Assembly (NCBI GenBank): GCA_965203135.1
Contig: CBDBBO010000001.1
Span: forward strand, 992,001-1,056,000
DNA length: 64,000 bases
Direction: 5' to 3'
From: CATOSD01 sp965203135
GTDB lineage: Bacteria; Chloroflexota; Dehalococcoidia; Lucifugimonadales; CATOSD01
The first letter of the stretch is position 1; every line of letters begins with the position of its first letter. Under the pieces are notes generated by a model. The model worked only from the letters and a program-made list of their open reading frames with translations. It was not told the DNA's origin and made no database searches. Positions 56,034-64,000 of this stretch are shown here, piece after piece. The translations under genes were made by a program, and so were the position numbers.

Positions 56034-56849
56034 CTACCGCGCAACGCGGCGGCCCCGCTGGTGCGCTATCTGCGGCTGGCCGCCGCCGAACCCGCGCGCG
56101 CCGCCGAAGCCGCCGCTGGAGCGCGTCGACGAACCCCAACTGCTGCGCACGCCGGTACCGCTGGTCCTGAAGGCCCCGGTGGCCTTCTTTGACGACATGT
56201 AGGACTGCCGTGAGCTGCTCAGATTGCGGCTCGCGTTGGTGTAGCTAGACCCCGCCGCCGTCTTCTGGCGCGAGAAGTAGTTGCTGTTGCGGGACACCTG
56301 CGAGCGGTACGACGGCGACTTGCGGTAGTTGGCGCGGTCGTTCCTGATGGTGCCGACCGTGCCCGGCGGCGTGTAGTAGTAGTACGACGGACCCAAGAAC
56401 GTGGAGGCAACCAGGTAGCCGAACAGAAAACTCCCGCCGCCGAAGCTGTTGTGGTAGTACCCGTTCGCCCCGTAACCCCTGACGTCGTTCTGGCCGTTGT
56501 CCTCGGTGATGCTGAACAGCAGGTCGTCCGTCGAGTCCTCGATCTCCCCGTTTCCGTTCAGGTCCTCGAACGCCTCCACGGTCTGCCGTCGACCGTCCTG
56601 GCTGGCCCGGATGAGGATGATGCCGTCGCCCTCGTATATCCGGTTGACCCTCTTCTCGAACTCCGTCGCGCTCTTGGACTCCTTGTACGCCTCCTGCACC
56701 GCGTCCAGGTTGATGCGTCCGGCGGCGCCGTCCGTCGCGGCCCACTGGTCGTATGTCGGCCCGGGGCTGCAGGCGGCGATGGCCGGCCCCGAAACGAGCA
56801 CCCCGCCCGCGAGCACGGCTAACGTGCGTTTTCCCAGCTTTCGGCTCAT
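56034..56849 (-). CDS. Ser/Tyr-rich lipoprotein with an EF-hand-like loop
   Basis: A 271-residue exported protein. The signal peptide ends in SGPAIAACS, a plausible lipobox. Residues about 80-90 read EDLNGNGEIEDSTDD, like a Ca2+-binding EF-hand or dockerin loop. From about 110 the protein is low complexity, rich in Gly, Tyr, Ser, Asn and Arg (SYYYYTPPGTVG, SRNSNYFSRQK, GGFGGARGFGGG). It may be surface-exposed or disordered. GGGAGGG precedes ATG 56849. It lies just downstream of the SecA-like gene, so it is a possible exported client, by position only. Confidence 0.78.
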   Translation of the reverse strand: MSRKLGKRTLAVLAGGVLVSGPAIAACSPGPTYDQWAATDGAAGRINLDAVQEAYKESKSATEFEKRVNRIYEGDGIILIRASQDGRRQTVEAFEDLNGNGEIEDSTDDLLFSITEDNGQNDVRGYGANGYYHNSFGGGSFLFGYLVASTFLGPSYYYYTPPGTVGTIRNDRANYRKSPSYRSQVSRNSNYFSRQKTAAGSSYTNASRNLSSSRQSYMSSKKATGAFRTSGTGVRSSWGSSTRSSGGFGGARGFGGGQPQIAHQRGRRVAR

Positions 56850-56932
56850 AGCGTCCCTCCCGTCCACGCGCCCCATTATAGCGCACGAGACCGACGGCGG
56901 GGTTGCTCCCGGGCTTGGCCTTACCTCAATCC

Positions 56933-59932
56933 TCACACTATCAACTCCAGGTCGCCCGGAACGTCAGGCGTCGGCTCCTCTTCCGCGAACACCGTCTCCG
57001 CGTCGAACCGCAGCATCCTCTGCGCCGCCTCGGCGTCCGCGTCGCGCCTGAACGCCTCGTAAGCCTCCGAGCAGCGCAGCGCGCACTCCACGATGGCGCC
57101 GCGCAGGTCCAGCGCGGCCAGGCTCACGCCGACCATGAGCTGCTGGCAGTAGTCCAGGTGCTCGCCCCAAAGCTCGTCCGACGCCTGCAGGTACAGCAGC
57201 TTGAGCAGCCGCTCGGCCGCCGCGTCGTCCAGCGGTCGCAGCCGCGCCTCCAGCCGCCGCGCCAGCAGTTCGCCGAGCGCCTCGCACAGCGCCGCCGGCC
57301 CCAGCCCCTCAAGGTGCCCCGCGTCCTCGCCGAAATCCAGCCGCATCTCCTCGCACACACGCTCGAAGCCCCGCGTGTAATCGAACCCCGCCCCGGCCGG
57401 CAGCCATCTCGCCACCACCGCGGCAGCGTACTCCCGAGCGAGCGCCCCGCAGCGCGAGCGAAAATCGTCCGCGTCCAGCACATCTCGTCTCCTCGCGTAG
57501 TAATCCAGCGTCTGCGCCTCCAGGATGCGGTCGAACTCGTGCGTCACCCCGCGCTCCGCCGCGCCGTCGCGCTCCGCCCGGCCCTGCACCTCGGACAGCC
57601 TCCTGGCCACGCGCTCACCCTCCACGCGCGCCCGTCCGCCCGGCTCCGCCACGGCGTGCTCCGCCGCGACGCCGGGACCCGCGCCTCCGAACGCCAGCAG
57701 CCGGTCCTCGCGCGACAGCATGAACCGCGACGCGCCCGGCGCTCCCTGCCGGCCCGTGCGGCCCACCAGCTGCCTGTCGGTCCTCGTGGTGGTGTTCAGC
57801 CCCGTCCCGATGACGTACAGACCCAGCCCGAACTCCAGCGCCTCCTCCCGGCCCTCACCGTCGCCCACGACGACGACCGGTTCGCCCAAGCGGAGCGTCC
57901 ACCGGGTCCCTTCGCGACCCAGCGCCCCACCCAAGACCGCGGCGTCCTCCGCGCTGGCGCAGCGCACCTCCACGCGGCCAGCACCCTCGTTAACCAGCCG
58001 CGCCGCCAGCCGTGCAAACTCTTCCGTCACACGCTCGTTTACGCCCGGCCCCACCACGATGTCCGCGCCTCGGCCCGCCATGTTCGTCGCCACCGTCACC
58101 GCTCCGAAACGCCCCGCGCGGCGCACAATCTCGGCCTCATCGTCACAGGCGGCTGCGTTGAGCAGGCCGTGCGGCACGCCGCGCTCGCCGAGCAACCGGC
58201 CGATCTCCTCCGACTCTTCGATGGTCGGCGCCCCGATGAGCACCGGACGCCCCACGCCGTGCCAGAAAGCCGCTTCGTCCACCACCGCCGCCAGCTTGTC
58301 CCCTCGGCTCGCGTACAGCCGCGGCCCCAGCTCGGAGCGCCGCTGCGGGTTGGACGGCGCCACCACCTCCACTTCCAGGCCGAACTGCGACATCAACTCG
58401 CGCTCGCCGCCTCTCGCCGTGCCGGTCATGCCGCACACCCGCTCGTACTGCGCCACGAAGCCGCGCACCGATATCTGGGCCAGCGTCTTCGGCTCGTCGC
58501 GCACCCTCAGCCCCTCCTTCGCCTCCAGCGCGGCGTGAATGCCGAACCGGTACCGGCTGTCCGGCAGCGTCCGGCCCGTCTCCTGGTCGATGAGCACGAT
58601 GCGCCCCTCGCTCACCAGGTAGTGCACGTCGCGCCTCAACAGCGTGTACGCGCGCAGCAGCTGCGTCACCTGGTTGGCCTGGCCGTGCCGCCGGGCGATG
58701 CGCCGGCGCAGCTTCGCCGCGACCGGCCGCAGGTCCGCCAGCGGCGTGTCGCCGTCACGCTCCAGCTCTCCGAGCCGGTGCTGGAGACCCGCGGTGTCGA
58801 ATGCGTAGCCCGTCTGCCGCTCCAGGAACGCCCGGCCCAGCTCGGTCAGCACAACGGCTCCGCCCCGGGCATCGGCCAGAAAGTACAGCCCGCGGGCCAG
58901 CTCGCACTCAGGGTCCGACAGGTCGCTGTCGGCGACCATTTCCGCTGCGCGCTTGTAAGCTCCCTCCGCGGCGGCGAACAGCCTGTGTGCGGCATCCCCG
59001 TCGTGGTCGGCGCACAGCACCCGTGCGAGCAGCACGTCCCGCGTCTCGGCGGAGAGACCCGGCTCGCGCAGCCGTTCCGCCAGCTCCCCGACGACGGCTC
59101 CCTGCTCCGCCACCATATCTGCCATCGCGCGGCTAGCGCGCCTCAAGCCCCGCACGGCGCCCGAAGGCCCGCCCGATATGACGAGCGGGGTCTGCGCCTG
59201 GTCCAGCAACACCTGGTCGGCCTCGTCGATCACGGCGGCGTAGAGCGCACCCTGCACCGGCGGATCGGGTGGCAGCCTCAGATTGTCCCGCAGAAAGTCG
59301 AACCCGAACTCGCGCAGCGTGCCGTACACGATGCTCCGGGAGTACGCGGCTGCGCGCTCCGGGTCCGTCATCGAGCCGAGCACGGCGCCGACGTCCAGAC
59401 CGAGCGCCTCGAACGCTGCGGAGAGCAGCTCCGCGTCGCGCGCGGCCAGGTAGTCGTTCGCCGTTATCACGTGAACGCGCCCGCCCTCCAGCGCGCGGTA
59501 TGCGGCGGGGTAGGCCCCGGCGACGGTCTTGCCCTCGCCCGCGTTCATCTCCACCACCGTCCCGCCGTACATCAGCAGCCCCGCGGCCGCCTGCTCGTCC
59601 GTGACCCGAAACCGCGGCCCGTCGCCCCCGGACAGCCCGCGCGCCAGCGCCTCGCTTACCACGGCGGCGCCCCGCGCCAGGTCGCGCCTACCGCCGGCCC
59701 CCGCGGAATCGAGGCGCAGCGACCGGAACGTGCGCCGCAGCTCCTCGCTGCTGAGCGCCGACAGGTCTATCTCGCGCGCGGCCACGGCAGTCCGCATCGC
59801 CTCCTCGACGGCGGCGGACCGGCGCGCGGGCAGCAGCCGCGCGAGCGCCTCTCCCGTCCGCCCGGCAAACCTGCCGACGGTGCCCGCCAGCCCTTCGTCA
59901 TTCCGGCCCACGAGCCGGAAGCGGTCCGGCAT
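56933..59932 (-). CDS. Divergent SecA paralogue (SecA2-like)
   Basis: A protein translocation ATPase of about 999 residues. Walker A is VEMNAGEGKT (canonical MxTGEGKT altered), Walker B VIDEADQVLLDQAQTPLVIS. The preprotein-binding region has QETGRTLPDSRY. The second motor half has TNMAGRGADIVVG and the arginine-finger region LVGRTGRQGAPGASRFMLS. The C-terminus ends in acidic FAEEEPTPDVPGDLELIV, with no CxCxnCH/C zinc finger for SecB or lipids. The helix scaffold has DELWGEHLDYCQQLMVGVSL in place of the usual WxxHL..ld.Lr..I. It is the fifth gene of a coupled operon; GTG 59944 is an alternative start. Confidence 0.9.
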   Translation of the reverse strand: MPDRFRLVGRNDEGLAGTVGRFAGRTGEALARLLPARRSAAVEEAMRTAVAAREIDLSALSSEELRRTFRSLRLDSAGAGGRRDLARGAAVVSEALARGLSGGDGPRFRVTDEQAAAGLLMYGGTVVEMNAGEGKTVAGAYPAAYRALEGGRVHVITANDYLAARDAELLSAAFEALGLDVGAVLGSMTDPERAAAYSRSIVYGTLREFGFDFLRDNLRLPPDPPVQGALYAAVIDEADQVLLDQAQTPLVISGGPSGAVRGLRRASRAMADMVAEQGAVVGELAERLREPGLSAETRDVLLARVLCADHDGDAAHRLFAAAEGAYKRAAEMVADSDLSDPECELARGLYFLADARGGAVVLTELGRAFLERQTGYAFDTAGLQHRLGELERDGDTPLADLRPVAAKLRRRIARRHGQANQVTQLLRAYTLLRRDVHYLVSEGRIVLIDQETGRTLPDSRYRFGIHAALEAKEGLRVRDEPKTLAQISVRGFVAQYERVCGMTGTARGGERELMSQFGLEVEVVAPSNPQRRSELGPRLYASRGDKLAAVVDEAAFWHGVGRPVLIGAPTIEESEEIGRLLGERGVPHGLLNAAACDDEAEIVRRAGRFGAVTVATNMAGRGADIVVGPGVNERVTEEFARLAARLVNEGAGRVEVRCASAEDAAVLGGALGREGTRWTLRLGEPVVVVGDGEGREEALEFGLGLYVIGTGLNTTTRTDRQLVGRTGRQGAPGASRFMLSREDRLLAFGGAGPGVAAEHAVAEPGGRARVEGERVARRLSEVQGRAERDGAAERGVTHEFDRILEAQTLDYYARRRDVLDADDFRSRCGALAREYAAAVVARWLPAGAGFDYTRGFERVCEEMRLDFGEDAGHLEGLGPAALCEALGELLARRLEARLRPLDDAAAERLLKLLYLQASDELWGEHLDYCQQLMVGVSLAALDLRGAIVECALRCSEAYEAFRRDADAEAAQRMLRFDAETVFAEEEPTPDVPGDLELIV

Positions 59933-59933
59933 C

Positions 59934-61217
59934 TCAGCACGCACCGGGTGCGTCGCGCAGGTCGACTATCCGCCTGGTCTTCCTGGCCTCGTCGAAATAG
60001 TCCGGCTCGACGTAGCAAATGCCCAGCTTCAACAGCCCGCTGCCCACCAGAAAGTCGACGTCGGGATGGCTGCGTATCAACTCCCGGCGCACCTGCGCCT
60101 CCGCGCTCCGCATCTGCTCCGGCAGCACGATGGCAAGCCCTTCACCGTCGGCCCGCGTAAGCTCGATCTGCATGTGACCCGGTTCGTCGGCGTGCGCGTA
60201 CACCGCGCTCAGCACCGCCCCGTAGCTCAGCTTCGCGCCCAGCACCGAGAACGAGTCCCCCGCGCGACCCAGCACGTCCACCCTCGGGTACGGCAGCCCG
60301 CACCGGCACTCCCCCTCCAGCGGACGCACCCTGTCCTCCAGGTGGTAGCGGAGCAGCGGCGGCGAGCGCTGGAGCAGCGTGGTCACCACCATTTCGGCGG
60401 TGGCGGCGTCCTCACCCTCGGCGAGCTCCACCACCGTCCTGTCCGTGAACAGGTGTATCCCCGCGTGCTCGCCGCACTCCACGCCCAGCGCCGACGTCTC
60501 CGACGCCCCGTAGTAGCCGAACACCTGCGCCCCCAGCCGCGTCTCCACGGCGTGGCGCACTCGCGGCGACAGCGGCTCGCCCACGTACACCACCCTTCGC
60601 GGCCCGCGCGCTCCCGCACGGGCATAGACGTCGATGAGCGGCTCCAGGCAGCGCTCCAGCACGGAGGGCACGGTCATCACCACCGTAGGCGCCAGCCTGG
60701 GCAGCGCCTCGAGCGTCCGCCGGAACTCCGGACCGATGCTGAGCGCGTAGGACTCCCGAACGCCCAGCAGGTCGAGCGCCTTCGTAAACGACACCATCAG
60801 CGTCAGCGGGTCCGTGTCCAGGCAGGCCGCGCTGTCCGCGCCGGACACACCGCAAATGGCGAACAACTCGGCCAGGAACTCCGTCTCCAGCCTGTCGTCC
60901 TCCGGCGTGATGAACCGCCTCTTGCGCGGGCCGGTGGTGCCGGACGACGTCTCCACGTCGATGATGGGCGGACCCGCCCGCAGCGCCTCGTTCGATAGCG
61001 CGTCCAGCCCGTGGCCGTCCAGCAGCGGCAGCCGGCGCAGCACGTCCAGCGGCGGCTCCTTCTCCACGTCCTCGGCGGATATGCCGGACCGACGAAACAC
61101 GTCCGCATAGTAGGGGAACCTCGACCGGGCGAACCTCAACGTCTCCCGCAGCCGGGCGGACGCTGCCTCGTCGACCGCGCCCAGCAGCCGGATGGAACGC
61201 GTCGGCTCGCTCATCAT
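59934..61217 (-). CDS. CapK/PaaK-like adenylate-forming enzyme
   Basis: A 427-residue member of the phenylacetate-CoA ligase / CapK branch of the ANL superfamily. The P-loop VETSSGTTGPRK, the YYGASETSALG motif and PLLRYHLEDRVRPL are intact, followed by the C-terminal GDSFSVLGAKLSYGAV. It should activate a carboxylate as acyl-AMP, then transfer it to CoA, an amine or a carrier. Its ATG overlaps the channel stop (ATGA), and SecA starts one base after its stop. A degenerate paralogue lies two genes upstream. Confidence 0.88.
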   Translation of the reverse strand: MMSEPTRSIRLLGAVDEAASARLRETLRFARSRFPYYADVFRRSGISAEDVEKEPPLDVLRRLPLLDGHGLDALSNEALRAGPPIIDVETSSGTTGPRKRRFITPEDDRLETEFLAELFAICGVSGADSAACLDTDPLTLMVSFTKALDLLGVRESYALSIGPEFRRTLEALPRLAPTVVMTVPSVLERCLEPLIDVYARAGARGPRRVVYVGEPLSPRVRHAVETRLGAQVFGYYGASETSALGVECGEHAGIHLFTDRTVVELAEGEDAATAEMVVTTLLQRSPPLLRYHLEDRVRPLEGECRCGLPYPRVDVLGRAGDSFSVLGAKLSYGAVLSAVYAHADEPGHMQIELTRADGEGLAIVLPEQMRSAEAQVRRELIRSHPDVDFLVGSGLLKLGICYVEPDYFDEARKTRRIVDLRDAPGAC

Positions 61218-62278
61218 GTAAGCAGCGGCGCGAGCTCAGACCACGTGCGCCGCTTGACTCCGATGTAGAACAGCGAGTCGCCGCGCTCCAGTTCCAATTC
61301 GACAAAGCTGATATGAGGGATGCCGTCCTTGATTACACCCACCAGGTTGATGTCGTGGTCCAGCAGCGCCTTGGCCACCTGGGTGTAGGGTATGGGACTC
61401 GCCGAGGCCTTCTCGACGTACGTGCTCAGCAGCGTACCCTCCACCACGTTGCTGGTGACTATGTTCAGAATGAGCTGTACGCCCGGGTCCTGCAGGTCCT
61501 GCACTATCAGCTTGTCCACCATGTTCAGCGCGAAGACAGGCTTGATGTTCCTCGCCCCCTTGAACAGCACGCTGTGAGAGAGATACTGGCACTCGGCTAC
61601 GCCGCGAACCGTCGGGTTCAGATACTCCACGACGGACACGATCGCCGCGACCAGGCTGTCGCTGGTGGGATCGTCGTAGCCCGATCCCAGGATCATCACG
61701 CTGCTGGCGTCCTTGAGATTCGCGCGCGCGTAGGTCTCCTCCTCCAGGGGCGAGCCACGCACGAAAGACACACGGGGCAGCCGGAAGGGCAGCGACTCGA
61801 TCCTGTCCGAGACCACCACCACGTCGTCCGCCAGGTGCCCGCTGTCCTGCACGAACTCCTCTATTATCTTGCGCGCCCGGTCCGCGGTCGGCGGATTGAC
61901 TATCAAGAGATGTCCGCTGGCATGTACTGAGCTCATTCCCAAACGCTCCCTCTGGTGGCGTTCCAATATGCGGTCGATACCTATGCCGATGGCCGACGTG
62001 AAGGCGGCCAGCCCGAACAGCACCACGAACAGCACTGTGCCCACCCGCGCGCCAAGCGTGGAGGCGGAGTAGTCGCCGTAGCCGATTGTCGTTATCGAGA
62101 CCACGCTGTACCACAGCGCGTCCGGCGCCGTAATGCCCGGATCGACCGCCCCGTCGAACACGTAGAACGTCACCGCGTTCCCGATCACGCTCAGCACCAG
62201 CACCACGACGGCGAAGGCGAATCCCACGTCGCGATGCTGTCGAAGCGTTCTCCATATGCGCGTCAGGCCTAAGAGCAT
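61214..62278 (-). CDS. Potassium channel with RCK (TrkA-N) domain
   Basis: A 354-residue two-helix K+ channel. The pore has the selectivity filter TTIGYGDY between an N-terminal helix (FAFAVVVLVLSVIGNAVTFYV) and VGTVLFVVLFGLAAFTSAIG. A cytoplasmic Rossmann RCK domain follows (GHLLIVNPPTADRARKII, DASSVMILGSGYDD), then a C-terminal lobe ending IGVKRRTWSELAPLLT. In the RCK domain the usual GxGxxG is VNPPTA, as in some ligand-insensitive or altered-ligand channels. GGGAG lies five bases before ATG 62278. It overlaps both neighbours, by 10 and 4 bases. Confidence 0.92.
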   Translation of the reverse strand: MLLGLTRIWRTLRQHRDVGFAFAVVVLVLSVIGNAVTFYVFDGAVDPGITAPDALWYSVVSITTIGYGDYSASTLGARVGTVLFVVLFGLAAFTSAIGIGIDRILERHQRERLGMSSVHASGHLLIVNPPTADRARKIIEEFVQDSGHLADDVVVVSDRIESLPFRLPRVSFVRGSPLEEETYARANLKDASSVMILGSGYDDPTSDSLVAAIVSVVEYLNPTVRGVAECQYLSHSVLFKGARNIKPVFALNMVDKLIVQDLQDPGVQLILNIVTSNVVEGTLLSTYVEKASASPIPYTQVAKALLDHDINLVGVIKDGIPHISFVELELERGDSLFYIGVKRRTWSELAPLLT

Positions 62279-63204
62279 TGTGACTCCCGCGTGTTATTGC
62301 CGAGGCGGGTCGATGACGCCGGCCCCCCGCGCGGTAGCGCGGACCGGGCCTCGGCGCGCACGAAGACCGCCGCGCCCTCGTCCAGCGTTCCGACCGCCAG
62401 GCAGGTCTCGATTCTTATCATTGGCTGAACGCGATTGAACAGCTGCGTCACCACCAGCCGGCCCCTCCGCGACGTCTCGAACAGGTACTCGTCGCTGTTC
62501 AGCGCGTAGCTCCGGCAGTCGTCCGACTGGCCCAGGAACCCCAGGCCGTCCACGTACAGCAGATCCAGTTGGCGTCGCGCCGCCAGCGCCCGCCGCCGCC
62601 CGAACGTCACGCACAGCCGCACCGCCTCAGGCAGCCGTGCCTCGTCCACGTCGTCGCACGGCGCGGCGAGCAGGTCCGGCCCCAACTCTCGCAGCAGCTC
62701 GTAGGCCCGCGGTCCGTCTTCGATGAACAGGTGTGTCGTAACGCCCGCCCTTATCAGCGCCGTGCACAACTCCGCGCCAAAGAACCGGCGAACCCCCGGC
62801 GCCAGCACCGCGGCGACCGCCTCCGGCCCCTGCCTTGAGCCCACAACCTGAGTTTGCCCTGAGCCTGCCGAAGGGTCGAACCGCTCCTTCACCGCGTCCA
62901 CGAACAGGTCGCACCGCGTGGCGCTCTCCTCCGGCCCCTCCGCCACCGCTATCCTGTCTTCCCGCTGCCCCGCGTACTGGCCCATGACCCACTCGATCTC
63001 GGCCGGCAGACTCACCGCGTCCGCCAGGCTCGCGCGCCGGTACTCCGCGATGGGAGTAACAGGCAGCTCGCGGAACTCGTCCAGCGACCCCACGCCTTTC
63101 CGGCCCCCAAGTCGCCTGCGGTAAAACTCCGTCCGGGACGCCGCCGCCACCACCCCCTCCAGGCGCTCCAGCAGGTCGTCCCTGGCCTCGTAGCGTCTAA
63201 GCAT
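62269..63204 (-). CDS. Degenerate LuxE/CapK-like adenylate-forming paralogue
   Basis: A 311-residue protein with the ends of a CapK/LuxE-type enzyme: TEFYRRRLGGRKGVGSLDEF, ELPVTPIAEYRRAS and, later, GRLVVTQLFNRVQPMIRIET. The SSGTTG P-loop of the family is not found, so activity as an adenylating enzyme is doubtful. Residues about 107-125 (DPSAGSGQTQVVGS) are encoded by an in-frame repeat B copy at 62855-62877, near where the P-loop should be. It may act as a partner of the full enzyme two genes on. It is coupled at both ends by overlaps. Confidence 0.7.
   Translation of the reverse strand: MLRRYEARDDLLERLEGVVAAASRTEFYRRRLGGRKGVGSLDEFRELPVTPIAEYRRASLADAVSLPAEIEWVMGQYAGQREDRIAVAEGPEESATRCDLFVDAVKERFDPSAGSGQTQVVGSRQGPEAVAAVLAPGVRRFFGAELCTALIRAGVTTHLFIEDGPRAYELLRELGPDLLAAPCDDVDEARLPEAVRLCVTFGRRRALAARRQLDLLYVDGLGFLGQSDDCRSYALNSDEYLFETSRRGRLVVTQLFNRVQPMIRIETCLAVGTLDEGAAVFVRAEARSALPRGGPASSTRLGNNTRESQCS
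62855..62877 (-). repeat. Repeat B inside a coding sequence
   Basis: CTGAGCCTGCCGAAGGGTC matches the intergenic copies and is in frame, encoding FDPSAGSGQ. A weaker second unit (CTGCCTTGAGCC) lies next to it at about 62830. Confidence 0.85.
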
Positions 63205-63994
63205 CGACGCCCAGCTCGACGATCACGAGACCCCCGTCATGTCCCGCGCCGTGGTACTCGTCGAACCGCTCCAGCAGCCCGTCGCGCGACGCCATCACAG
63301 CCGCCGCCGCGTCCGGCTCCTCCGACGCGAACCGGCTCCCCAGCGGCGTGTCCAGCGACCACTCGCGGGCGATCTCACACCGCAGACCCGCGGCGTCGCA
63401 CGCCGTCTCGTACTCCCCACTCAGCCGCGCGAACGTGGCGTCGCTCCTGTACGCCAGCGGCGTGACGAAGTAGCCGCGCGAGATGTACAGCCCCAGCTCG
63501 TTGTCGAAGACCTGCATCAGGTCCACGTCCTCGATCCAGCCCTCCATCGCGAAATACAGATCCTCCACGATGCTCTGGTCCACGTGGTGATAGTAAAAGC
63601 GCTCCTCCCGCACCGCCATTCTCACCCGCAGACTCTGCTTGGCCTCGTCCCGCAGCAGACGCCGTGCGGCCTCTCCCTCCAGGAACAGGAACGGGACGTT
63701 GCCGTTGGTCGCGTCCACGAGCACCTCTTCGCCGCCAATGTTATACACAAGCGCGACGTGCTGCCAATACCGCATGTACCGCTTGGAGAACCGAAAGTCG
63801 AACGTGGTCAGCATCTCCCGCAGCCTGTCCTCGGGGACGGGCGGTAGCGCGTCCGCTCCGGCGAGCACGTACCGCGACGGCAGCCCCAGCCGGTCGGTGA
63901 GAAACCTGAGCGCCTGCACCTTCTCGGAGCAGATGCCGCCCGCGCCCTCGGCAATGTTCCGCACCGTCTCATCGCCCGTCTTGTACGACAACAT
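63197..63994 (-). CDS. Transglutaminase-like cysteine protease-fold protein (possibly partial)
   Basis: At least 265 residues. A Cys-His-Asp triad typical of transglutaminase-like folds is visible: GGICSEKVQALRFLTDRLG, YWQHVALVYNI and VLVDATNGNVPF. Family spacing is right. The rest is alpha/beta with an aromatic-rich middle (ERFYYHHVDQSIVEDLYF). ATG 63994 is only six bases from the window edge, so the true start may lie outside. It overlaps the next gene by eight bases and is the first visible gene of the operon leading to the SecA paralogue. Confidence 0.72.
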   Translation of the reverse strand: MLSYKTGDETVRNIAEGAGGICSEKVQALRFLTDRLGLPSRYVLAGADALPPVPEDRLREMLTTFDFRFSKRYMRYWQHVALVYNIGGEEVLVDATNGNVPFLFLEGEAARRLLRDEAKQSLRVRMAVREERFYYHHVDQSIVEDLYFAMEGWIEDVDLMQVFDNELGLYISRGYFVTPLAYRSDATFARLSGEYETACDAAGLRCEIAREWSLDTPLGSRFASEEPDAAAAVMASRDGLLERFDEYHGAGHDGGLVIVELGVDA

Positions 63995-64000
63995 TCTGCC

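Noticed and set aside
56903..60160. A 1085-codon plus-strand open frame opposite the SecA paralogue
   Set aside because: Compositional shadow. Translation is Arg/Pro/His-rich and featureless, and the SecA motifs on the minus strand are unmistakable.
1..64000. tRNA or rRNA genes
   Set aside because: I found no cloverleaf with a conserved T-arm and no rRNA-like stretch by eye. A covariance-model scan would be decisive.

Overview
The window is a high-GC bacterial chromosome segment read from sequence alone. Best guess for the source is a free-living or host-associated Chloroflexota (Dehalococcoidia / SAR202-like). This is an inference from gene content: many flavin- and FAD-linked catabolic oxidoreductases, a phosphotriesterase-like hydrolase, an isocitrate-lyase/PEP-mutase enzyme, a stripped-down rsmH-ftsA-ftsZ division cluster, and abundant short dispersed intergenic repeats. 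No rRNA, tRNA or CRISPR array was seen.

Layout. 0.1-5.4 kb (minus): AGPS-like FAD oxidase, ftsZ, ftsA, rsmH. 5.6-10.9 kb: mogA/moaB (with a possible ATC start) overlapping trmD, a PEP-mutase-family lyase, a geranylgeranyl-reductase-type flavoprotein, a UTP-glucose-1-phosphate uridylyltransferase and a TPR protein. 10.9-12.9 kb: DUF393 protein, then a complete IS with its own 5-bp target duplication and a 198-bp MITE with another, both inserted in one copy of the dispersed repeat. 12.9-23.2 kb: membrane-bound molybdopterin oxidoreductase, VOC protein, phosphotriesterase-like hydrolase, orphan HicB-like protein, LLM flavin oxidoreductase, M16 peptidase, beta-hydroxyacid dehydrogenase and two thioredoxin-fold lipoproteins. 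23.2-33.8 kb: a fused FAD/Fe-S dehydrogenase, DUF418 protein, Mrr nuclease, Fic protein, DHDPS-family aldolase, an MfnB-like synthase fused to a TusA-like domain, small membrane/YtxH proteins and pheA.

33.9-43.1 kb is an accessory island. Two large secreted surface proteins (choice-of-anchor-M/cadherin-like, and fibronectin-III multidomain) are bracketed by three copies of a two-gene module (small protein plus retropepsin-like aspartic protease). One copy carries a 42-bp fragment of the 3' end of trkA, and another has lost its protease core. Then come trkA-trkH, an HPP protein, an epimerase, a cytochrome c lipoprotein and an SDR. 48.6-50.3 kb is a chained toxin-antitoxin operon, HEPN-MNT-RelB-like-HicB-HicA, in which every gene overlaps the next. 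51-55 kb: threonine aldolase, YihY/BrkB, DUF4178 and DUF350 proteins.

54.9-64 kb (minus) ends the window. A hypothetical protein and a Ser/Tyr-rich lipoprotein lie downstream of a translationally coupled five-gene operon: transglutaminase-like protein, degenerate adenylate-forming (LuxE/CapK-like) protein, K+ channel with RCK domain, full CapK/PaaK-like adenylating enzyme, and a divergent SecA paralogue without the C-terminal zinc finger. This combination matches no pathway I recognise and is the best candidate for an undescribed system (export or modification of a substrate coupled to ion flux).

Two repeat families run through the whole window. Repeat A (about 40 bp, up to about 75 bp with outer palindromic arms) lies between genes. 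Repeat B (about 25 bp, core CTGAGCCTGCCGAA) is inserted inside repeat A and also, in frame, inside two coding sequences.
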